Below, piece by piece: positions 1-5,573 of a stretch of 6,040 nt of DNA (positions are counted from its first letter, which is position 1; each line of letters opens with the position of its first letter). The position numbers were made by a program, and so were the translations under genes. The DNA is from Deltaproteobacteria bacterium (lineage in GTDB: Bacteria > Desulfobacterota > Desulfobacteria > Desulfobacterales > SG8-13). The DNA is taken from contig JAHEIV010000192.1 in the NCBI GenBank assembly GCA_024639205.1, positions 1 through 6,040 on the forward strand. The letters run 5' to 3'. The notes beneath the pieces are model-generated. The model saw nothing but the letters and a program-made list of their open reading frames with translations. It made no database searches and was not told the origin of the DNA.

Positions 1-1
1 A

Positions 2-178
2 GCTTCGGGGAAGGGCTATGTCATCGAAAACGGCACTTACATCGGTCTAAATGCAGGCAAGGTCATCGAAATACAAAAAGACCGGGTCATTATCGAAGAA
101 GAAGTCGAAGATTTAGTAGGAAAACTGGTTAAACGCAAGCAACAACTAAAACTTCCGAAACCAGCCGGAGACAGTTAA
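2..178 (+). CDS. pilP: Type IV pilus assembly protein PilP, C-terminal end (5' truncated by window edge)
   Basis: An open frame enters from the left edge and ends at TAA, giving 58 residues. The visible part reads ASGKGYVIENGTYIGLNAG and continues with a segment containing KVIEIQKDRVIIEEE and VEDLVGKLVKR. This is the typical C-terminal beta-sandwich of PilP: a G-x-Y-I-G-x-N-x-G-K-V turn, then an I-x-x-D-R-V strand, then a stretch ending in a lysine-rich tail. PilP is an inner-membrane lipoprotein in known systems, and its periplasmic domain connects the PilN/PilO complex to the secretin PilQ. The start, lipobox and N-terminal half lie outside the window. The identity is strongly supported by pilQ following after a single base, the usual end of the pilMNOPQ operon. 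Confidence 0.9.
   Translation, partial: ASGKGYVIENGTYIGLNAGKVIEIQKDRVIIEEEVEDLVGKLVKRKQQLKLPKPAGDS
167..170 (+). promoter_or_regulatory. Ribosome binding site of pilQ
   Basis: GGAG lies inside the last codons of pilP, 9 bases before the ATG at 180. A second in-frame ATG follows at once at 183, with a 12-base spacing, so the site favours the first one. The pilP stop (176-178) lies between this site and the start, so pilQ translation is probably coupled to pilP termination. Confidence 0.6.
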
Positions 179-179
179 T

Positions 180-3059
180 ATGATGAAACCTAACAACCGT
201 ATCCGAAACAGCGCCTTGCTGCTGGTGCTTGTCACCCTGGTGATGGCAATGGCCGCTGGCTGCGCTTCCCAGAAGCCATTACAGCAGGGCAGACCGGGGG
301 GTGGTGCCGATGCTTCCGGAAGCAAGCAGATTACCGAGGTAATGGCTACCGAAGATGCGGAATCCTACCTGGTTCTGGTAAGAGGCAACCGTCAGTTGAC
401 CTACACTTCGGTAAAGCAGAACCTTCCGCTGGGAGTGCTGTTTTATTTTCCCGAAACCGGAATAGACCCGGGCATCATGGCCTCGATCGCTGCGAACAAC
501 GATGTTATCGAATCGGTTGAAACCTCTTTGGTGAGCGAAAAGCAGGACATGTCGCGGATCTTGATAGCATTGAAAAAAGATACCCCCTATGAAGTGACAC
601 CGGAAGGGACCGGCATCCGTATCGCTTTTGCCAAACCCGGAGGAACCGCCCGACCGCAAGACACCTCCGATCCGGCAGCCGTGGTCCCGGCGACTGCAAC
701 GATGGCCGCCGGTTCTATCAGCAGATTGAAAGGGGTGTATGCCATCAAGTCGGAAAACCAAACCCGTGTCAACATCAGCACGGATGGCGTTGTGGCTGAC
801 TACAAAGTATTCGTTCTGGACAATCCGCCTCGAATCGTTTTCGACATTGCGGGTTTGAAAAGCCCCTTCAAGGGACAGCAGGTGTTGAAGGTGAACACCC
901 GTTGGGTCGCGAAGGTCCGCCATCAGGGCTATCCGGACAAGGTTCGCGTTGTGCTCGACACAAAAAAACCATATCTAAAGTCTTACACCGCCGTGCCTGT
1001 CGAAGATGGGTTGATGATTCTGGTTGCCGATGACAAGCCGGCGGCGGCCGCAGCGCGGCCCCAGATGAGGGCCGCGGGAACGCCTCCAATAAAAGAAAAA
1101 GAGGTTATGGCTGCAAAACAGGCCCCGGAAACCTTGCCGGATGTGGCACCGATGGCAGCGGTACCGACGGCAACCGGGAAACCAGCCTGGATCAACCGTC
1201 TTGATTTTCGCAGTGAAGAGGCCGGCAGATCCACCATTGTTGTCGGCACCACGCGACCGGTTCAATACGACCTGGATGAAAAGAGCGATAAACTGCTGCA
1301 GTTAAAGCTTTACAACACGCATCTTCCCGATTACCGCAAACGTCCCCTGATCACCACAAGATTTGAAAGCGCTGCCAACCGCATCACCCCGCTTCAAACC
1401 AGTGCGATGAAGGACACCTCCCTTGTGGCGATTGAGCTGCGCGAGGCGGTGCCCTACACGGTAGAACAAAGGGAAGATACCTTGTTGATCCGGTTGGAGG
1501 CCTCCACCATTCCTCCCAAACCGCTGGAGCAGGCGGATCTGCCTTCCTGGAAAAAAGTATTGGCGCAAACCGAGGCCGCTGCCGGAACGCAGGCAGTTGA
1601 GAGCAAACCGCCTGCCGCAGCTGTTGCTGAGACACCGCCTGGCGTGGAGCCGACACAAGCGGTTCCTCTGCCGCTGCCGCCGCCGGTTCCGCCACCGATT
1701 GGTGCGGCCGAAACCGGGGCAGCTGCAAACGCTTTCCCACCGCCCAAGGCACCACCGCTGCCGGAGGCCGCAATGGCAGCGATGCCGCGGCCGCAGTACG
1801 AGTCGGTGGTGGGATCTTCCGTGCTGCCGCCGCCGTTGTATACGGGTGAGAAGATTGCCCTCGATTTTTTTCAAACCGATATCAAAAATGTATTTCGTAT
1901 CCTACGCGAGATCAGCGGAAAGAACTTTGCCATCGACAAAAACGTTACCGGCAGCGTGACCCTTACGTTGGAAAAACCGGTGCCGTGGGATCAGGTCCTG
2001 GATCTGGTGTTGAAAATGAATCGGCTGGGCATGACCTATGAAGGCGACATTGTCAGGATTGCCACCCTGGCCACTCTTACAGCGGAAGCAAAGGCCCGCC
2101 AGGCTAAGATTGCTGCCGAGCGCAAAACCAGGCAGGCGGTCAAAGACCTCGAACCGCTGGTTACAGAGTACGTATCGGTAAACTACTCTGATGCCCGTTC
2201 CGAAATACTGCCGCACATTAAACCGGTGCTGACCAAAGGTCGGGGAAAGATCAGCGTCGATCAACGCAATAATCAACTGATCATCACGGACACGGCGGAC
2301 AAAATCGCACGGATAAAGGAGATAGTGGAGCGAATCGACACGGTGACACCGCAGGTGATCATTGAAGCCAAGGTAGTAGAGGTCAACAATGAATTCGAAA
2401 TGGAGCTCGGTATCACCTGGAATATGAACTGGGGGCCGATCGACATCAACGGTGATCAGCTGAACGTGGACGTTGCCATGAACTACCCATCGGAAGGTGG
2501 CTCCACGGCCGGCCTTTCGTTTTCCAAAATAGCCGGCACCCCGTTTCTGCTCGATGCCCAGCTGAACGCAGTGGAGGCGAACAAGAAGGGGCGGATCATT
2601 ACATCGCCGAAGATCGTTACCCTCGACAACAAAAAGGCCAAAATCAAGCAGGGCATCGAGTGGCCTTACCTGGAACGCGATTCAGCCGGCAACGCCACGG
2701 TACGGTTCAAAAACATCGATCTGCTGCTGGAGGTTACTCCGACCGTTACTCCGGATGATCGCATCCTTATGAAGATTTTTCTTACCAAAAACGACATCGC
2801 TACCATTACCTTGGGTGTTCCTTCTCTGAATACCAACGAGGCCCAAACGGAATTGTTGGTAAATGACGGCGACACGATCGTAATCGGTGGGATCATCAAG
2901 AAAAACGAGCAGGATTCGGTTACCGGGTGGCCCGGATTGAAGGACGTGCCGTTGCTGGGTTGGCTGTTCAAGACACAGAAAAACACTGATACGGCCAACG
3001 AACTGCTGATCTTCATCACCCCCCGCATCGTAATGCTGGAGCAGCGCCGCGTATTGTAG
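180..3059 (+). CDS. pilQ: Type IV pilus outer-membrane secretin PilQ, with lipobox and AMIN domains
   Basis: PilQ forms the outer-membrane ring through which the type IV pilus extends and retracts. The protein has 959 residues, long for the family (P. aeruginosa about 714, M. xanthus about 901). A signal peptide has basic residues at 3, 7 and 9, a hydrophobic core at 11-26 and a lipobox-like AAGC with Cys28, suggesting a lipoprotein. AMIN-type domains (peptidoglycan-associated) are clear at about 180-283 and probable at about 55-152 and 336-440. An Ala/Pro-rich linker covers 441-552. The STN/N0 domain is at about 556-630, a charged helical linker at 633-660, and the N1 secretin domain at about 661-720. 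The secretin core is 725-953. The secretin signature GDTIVIGGI begins at 897 and ends with VPLLGWLF at 923-930. It fits the family pattern except for Trp917 before Pro918, where an aliphatic residue is usual. The C-terminus LLIFITPRIV is also canonical. The gene starts one base after pilP and ends before a strong terminator. Confidence 0.97.
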   Translation: MMKPNNRIRNSALLLVLVTLVMAMAAGCASQKPLQQGRPGGGADASGSKQITEVMATEDAESYLVLVRGNRQLTYTSVKQNLPLGVLFYFPETGIDPGIMASIAANNDVIESVETSLVSEKQDMSRILIALKKDTPYEVTPEGTGIRIAFAKPGGTARPQDTSDPAAVVPATATMAAGSISRLKGVYAIKSENQTRVNISTDGVVADYKVFVLDNPPRIVFDIAGLKSPFKGQQVLKVNTRWVAKVRHQGYPDKVRVVLDTKKPYLKSYTAVPVEDGLMILVADDKPAAAAARPQMRAAGTPPIKEKEVMAAKQAPETLPDVAPMAAVPTATGKPAWINRLDFRSEEAGRSTIVVGTTRPVQYDLDEKSDKLLQLKLYNTHLPDYRKRPLITTRFESAANRITPLQTSAMKDTSLVAIELREAVPYTVEQREDTLLIRLEASTIPPKPLEQADLPSWKKVLAQTEAAAGTQAVESKPPAAAVAETPPGVEPTQAVPLPLPPPVPPPIGAAETGAAANAFPPPKAPPLPEAAMAAMPRPQYESVVGSSVLPPPLYTGEKIALDFFQTDIKNVFRILREISGKNFAIDKNVTGSVTLTLEKPVPWDQVLDLVLKMNRLGMTYEGDIVRIATLATLTAEAKARQAKIAAERKTRQAVKDLEPLVTEYVSVNYSDARSEILPHIKPVLTKGRGKISVDQRNNQLIITDTADKIARIKEIVERIDTVTPQVIIEAKVVEVNNEFEMELGITWNMNWGPIDINGDQLNVDVAMNYPSEGGSTAGLSFSKIAGTPFLLDAQLNAVEANKKGRIITSPKIVTLDNKKAKIKQGIEWPYLERDSAGNATVRFKNIDLLLEVTPTVTPDDRILMKIFLTKNDIATITLGVPSLNTNEAQTELLVNDGDTIVIGGIIKKNEQDSVTGWPGLKDVPLLGWLFKTQKNTDTANELLIFITPRIVMLEQRRVL
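1629..1829 (+). repeat. GC-rich, low-complexity Ala/Pro linker tract within pilQ
   Basis: Residues 484-550 of PilQ are dominated by Pro and Ala (for example PLPLPPPVPPPI at 496-507). The DNA is therefore rich in CCG/GCC/CCA triplets. It separates the peptidoglycan-binding AMIN region from the N0 domain of the secretin, so it probably acts as a flexible tether across the periplasm. It is an imperfect, irregular tract rather than a tandem array with a fixed unit. Length variation between strains would be expected here. Confidence 0.6.
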
Positions 3060-3075
3060 TCAACTGCCCCAATAG

Positions 3076-3130
3076 AAAAACCGAGAAAGTCCGTGCAGCC
3101 AAAGGCGGATCACGGGTTTTCTCGGTTTTA
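3076..3130. terminator. Bidirectional rho-independent terminator between pilQ and the converging operon
   Basis: The left arm at 3076-3095 and the right arm at 3111-3130 pair almost fully: AAAACCGAGAAA faces TTTCTCGGTTTT and CCGTG faces CACGG, with two positions between them able to form G-U pairs in the + transcript. The loop (3096-3110) contains a small inner GCC-AAA-GGC stem. The stem ends in TTTTA on the + strand and in TTTTT on the minus strand, so it can end transcripts from both sides. It lies 16 bases after the pilQ stop and about 110 bases after the stop of the minus-strand TPR gene, exactly where convergent operons need one. Confidence 0.88.
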
Positions 3131-3153
3131 TCCTTTCAAACGAACCCCTGAGT

Positions 3154-3189
3154 CTAAAGCGTGCCGGAGTATTTCAGGTCCCCGTCCAT
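3154..3189 (-). CDS. Putative micro-ORF (11 codons) or N-terminal stump of a lost gene
   Basis: On the minus strand an AAAGGAG Shine-Dalgarno sequence (3197-3203) stands 7 bases before an ATG, which opens the frame MDGDLKYSGTL and then TAG. The ribosome site is as good as any in the window, and the frame lies downstream of the TPR gene and before the shared terminator, so it would be the last cistron of the serS-thrC-TPR operon. The peptide is far too short for a domain assignment. It may be a translated small peptide, the leftover start of a gene whose body was deleted, or chance. My loose recollection is that some RodZ-like helix-turn-helix proteins begin with a similar short lead, but 11 residues cannot establish this. 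The frame overlaps a competing 23-codon frame at 3174-3245. Confidence 0.25.
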   Translation of the reverse strand: MDGDLKYSGTL

Positions 3190-3241
3190 ATGCGTGCTCC
3201 TTTCAGACATCCGGTCACCGCAGCTGCCGGGCGAAAGCCCA

Positions 3242-4006
3242 TCATTGAACGTACTTCAAATGTTCGAGCACCCGCTTGGCTTCGCGGCCGATGTCCGTGT
3301 CGGGGCTGAGCACGGCGGCCCTGCCGAAAGCTTCCTTGGCCTTGCGGTAGTTACGCATCTGCAGGTAAGCCCTGCCCAGGTCATAATGGGCCTGGGCAAA
3401 ATCAGGGGAGATTTGGATGGCGCCGCCCAGTGCGGCTACCGCCTCGTTTATCCGGCCGGTCGCCAGATAGGTTAGCCCCAGTCCCCAGAGCGCCTGGCTG
3501 AAGTTGGGCTGCATCTTCGAGGCATTTTTAAAATACTGCTCCGCAATCGTGTATTGCTTTTTCCCGTAATATGCCCGACCCAGATTATACTGGGGGTAAT
3601 GGGGAGTGGCGTACAGCAAATCTCCAGAGAGCTCATTGAAAACCTCAATCGCCTTGTCCCACTCTTTCATCGTAAGGTAAACCGCACCGAGGTTGTTGCG
3701 AGCCACTGCATAATCCGGCTTCAAAGCGAGGGCTTTTTTAAAATGTTTGACCGACAGCGCATAGGAATTTTTCAAAAAATAGGCCTGGCCGATGTAATTT
3801 TGCAGAATGTGGTCGTCTGCATAGAGTTTTTCGGCCTCAAGCAAATGCTGTAAGGCCATCGTGAAGTCGCCTGAAAGCATGAACTGCTTTCCCACTTCCC
3901 GTTCGGCCTTTTCCTGTCGAATCAGCTGCTCCTTGCTGGGGCCGCATGAAGAGGCCGCCAGGATTGCCAGTGAACAGATTGTCATTATCCTCAACCAACG
4001 TTTCAT
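3242..4006 (-). CDS. pilW: Six-TPR lipoprotein, PilF/PilW-like type IV pilus pilotin
   Basis: The 254-residue protein has a lipoprotein signal: basic start MKRWLR, a hydrophobic core at about 7-18 and a lipobox-like ASSC with Cys21. The +2 residue is Gly, compatible with outer-membrane sorting. The rest is almost entirely tetratricopeptide repeats. I count six, at about 34-62, 66-98, 99-130, 137-168, 170-202 and 204-236, each with the G-x-x-Y or N-L-G-x-x-Y and A-x-x-x-F-x-x-A pattern. Length and repeat number match P. aeruginosa PilF (about 252 residues, six TPRs) and Neisseria PilW, which bind PilQ and promote its outer-membrane insertion and multimerisation. pilQ lies next door in convergent orientation. 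The start is fixed by a GGAGGT site 6 bases upstream. A generic TPR lipoprotein with another role is the main alternative, since TPRs alone are not specific. Confidence 0.75.
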   Translation of the reverse strand: MKRWLRIMTICSLAILAASSCGPSKEQLIRQEKAEREVGKQFMLSGDFTMALQHLLEAEKLYADDHILQNYIGQAYFLKNSYALSVKHFKKALALKPDYAVARNNLGAVYLTMKEWDKAIEVFNELSGDLLYATPHYPQYNLGRAYYGKKQYTIAEQYFKNASKMQPNFSQALWGLGLTYLATGRINEAVAALGGAIQISPDFAQAHYDLGRAYLQMRNYRKAKEAFGRAAVLSPDTDIGREAKRVLEHLKYVQ

Positions 4007-4012
4007 GAATCA

Positions 4013-4018
4013 ACCTCC
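4013..4018 (-). promoter_or_regulatory. Strong Shine-Dalgarno of the TPR/PilW-like gene
   Basis: On the minus strand GGAGGT precedes the ATG at 4006 by 6 bases. It is a near-perfect ribosome site, allowing independent translation despite the gene lying 58 bases behind thrC in the same transcript. It supports this start over any internal Met. Confidence 0.85.
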
Positions 4019-4032
4019 ATGCAGATATTCAA

Positions 4033-4050
4033 CGCGCTGAATGCAGCGCG
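4033..4050 (-). promoter_or_regulatory. Intercistronic hairpin between thrC and the TPR gene
   Basis: The minus-strand transcript can form a perfect 7-bp stem, CGCGCTG against CAGCGCG, around a 4-base loop. It lies in the 58-base gap after the thrC stop and ends 14 bases before the Shine-Dalgarno of the TPR gene. No U-run follows, so it is not a standard terminator. Possible roles are mRNA end protection after processing or tuning of downstream expression; which one cannot be read from the sequence. Confidence 0.5.
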
Positions 4051-4064
4051 GATGGATTCGGCAT

Positions 4065-5573
4065 TTACCTGTTTTGTTTTTTTAAATTCAAGCGTTCGGC
4101 GATCTCTTCGGCCACGAGCCGTATGAATTTTTCCAGGTCAGCCCCGCGCAGCGGCTTGCCGGGAGCCGGTACCTTATTCAGACCGGGGGGGTGCACCAGA
4201 AGCGGGGTGTTGATTAGTGCCCTGTCGGGGCGGATTTCGAACTCGGGCGGGAACTGCTTCTCGAAATACATCTGCTGAAAACCGATAAACTTGAGGGCAT
4301 GCGCGGTTGAGTCGAGAATGGCGGTGTCACCGGTGCTCACATAGCCCCGGTGGATCGCCACGGCCAGCCCGGCCAGGGACTCACCACCATGGGTGCAGGC
4401 GATGTGACCGTTTCGGTTGGCCTTCAGTTGCCAGTCCATGATGGCCTGTTCTTCGACTTCCACGAAAAACACCCGTTGCTCTCCGGCCAGCAGATTGTAT
4501 TGATCGACCAGGTGAATCACCCGGGGCATGGATACCGGGTTGCCGATCATGGCTGCCTGGGCCACACTCGGCTTTACGGTTACCGGAACGAAACGCCGCT
4601 GTGTGACATCCGTCTGTCGGTAATACCGGTAGACCGGATTGGCATGGGCAGATTGCACGCCAATGATCTTCGGCAGGTCGGAAATGATACCGGCCTGAAA
4701 AAACTTGAGAAAACCGTTCATCACCGCTGTCAGGTTGCCGGCGTTTCCTACCGGGACCACTGCCGCCTTGTGCTGCAGATCATATTCCATATCCTGGCAG
4801 ATCTCGTATGCATAGGATTCCTGACCCAAAATACGCCACGCGTTCTTGGAGTTGAGCAGCGCCACGGGATAATGCTCTGACAGTCGCTCCACTACTTTCA
4901 TGCAATCGTCAAAGACACCCGGTATTTCGAAAACAACGGCACCGCTGCCCAGCGGTTGGGAGAGTTGCTGGGGGGTTACCTTTTTATGCGGCAACAGCAC
5001 GACCGATTTGATATGCGGATGCAAATAAGCTGCATAAAGGGCTGCGGCCGCCGACGTGTCTCCGGTGGATGCACACACGGCCAGCACGTTGGAAGCCAGA
5101 CCCTGCGTGATCAAATAGTGGATATAGCTCAGGGCACTGGCCATGCCGCGATCCTTGAAAGAGGCGCTGGGATTCTGTCCGTCGTTTTTGAAAAAAAACC
5201 GAAGGCCGAGCAGCTCTTGAAGACTTGCGTTGGCTTCTATCATCGGCGTGTGGCCTTCGCCAAGATAGACGACGGCTTCCAACGGAATTACGGGACCGAT
5301 GAATTCGTGGAAACGGTAAATGCCTTTCAGGGCAGGAATGTTGAGCATCTTACGATAGTCGAAGATACGATGCCAAAGTTCAGCCGGCCTTTCTGTCAGC
5401 TGTTGAAAAGCAAGGTCATGGAGCAGAAGAACCTGGCTGCAGTTGGGACAGGTGTAGAGTAGCTGCTCGATACCGTATTCTTTTCGGCAGTCCAGGCAGC
5501 GATATACGATCTTGCCGTTTGGAGCAGGGAGAAGGTGTGGGCGAATATCTTTTGGAGTATCTGCAAGTTTCAC
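4065..5573 (-). CDS. thrC: Threonine synthase (PLP fold type II) with N-terminal zinc ribbon
   Basis: The enzyme converts O-phospho-L-homoserine and water to L-threonine and phosphate, the last step of threonine synthesis, in the cytosol. The 502-residue protein opens with a four-cysteine zinc ribbon (CLDC at 26-29, CPNC at 42-45), as in many bacterial threonine synthases. The PLP lysine is Lys140 in NPSASFKDRG (134-143). ASTGDTSAAA (168-177) is the substrate-carboxylate loop region, and VGNAGN (275-280) the PLP phosphate loop. NSKNAWRILGQES (241-253) is also typical of the family. A tail of about 60 residues after 440 has no motif I can name. The start is GTG, inside a GTGA overlap with the serS stop, with only a weak upstream GGA; the next Met is residue 76, which would delete the zinc ribbon. 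Translation is probably coupled to serS. Another PLP-dependent lyase of the same fold is a less likely reading. Confidence 0.9.
   Translation of the reverse strand: MKLADTPKDIRPHLLPAPNGKIVYRCLDCRKEYGIEQLLYTCPNCSQVLLLHDLAFQQLTERPAELWHRIFDYRKMLNIPALKGIYRFHEFIGPVIPLEAVVYLGEGHTPMIEANASLQELLGLRFFFKNDGQNPSASFKDRGMASALSYIHYLITQGLASNVLAVCASTGDTSAAAALYAAYLHPHIKSVVLLPHKKVTPQQLSQPLGSGAVVFEIPGVFDDCMKVVERLSEHYPVALLNSKNAWRILGQESYAYEICQDMEYDLQHKAAVVPVGNAGNLTAVMNGFLKFFQAGIISDLPKIIGVQSAHANPVYRYYRQTDVTQRRFVPVTVKPSVAQAAMIGNPVSMPRVIHLVDQYNLLAGEQRVFFVEVEEQAIMDWQLKANRNGHIACTHGGESLAGLAVAIHRGYVSTGDTAILDSTAHALKFIGFQQMYFEKQFPPEFEIRPDRALINTPLLVHPPGLNKVPAPGKPLRGADLEKFIRLVAEEIAERLNLKKQNR

Noticed and set aside
183..185. 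Second ATG as the start of pilQ
   Set aside because: The first ATG at 180 has the better spacing (9 rather than 12 bases) to GGAG. The difference is one residue and does not affect the signal peptide.
279..923. Long minus-strand open frame (214 codons) opposite pilQ
   Set aside because: It lies entirely within the well-supported pilQ, has no ribosome site or family likeness, and its composition (rich in Arg, His, Gly) is that of an antisense shadow. The same applies to the minus-strand frames at 1302-1874, 1902-2276 and 2666-3028.
1629..1829. GC-rich tract as a tandem repeat array or a site of frame disruption
   Set aside because: There is no constant repeat unit, and the reading frame stays open with sensible domains on both sides. 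It is a Pro/Ala linker common in PilQ proteins.
3060..3241. Possible tRNA, small RNA or riboswitch in the convergent gap
   Set aside because: Apart from the terminator and two small palindromes I see no cloverleaf, no known aptamer core and no clear promoter on either strand.
3161..3475. Plus-strand frame of 104 codons across the convergent gap and the end of the TPR gene
   Set aside because: It would start just after a strong terminator from a GTG with no convincing ribosome site, and most of it is antisense to the TPR repeats.
4350..5462. Plus-strand open frames of 176 and 168 codons (4350-4880 and 4956-5462)
   Set aside because: Both are opposite thrC, whose motifs are intact throughout. 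The translations show no recognisable domain and are His/Gln/Arg-rich shadow products.
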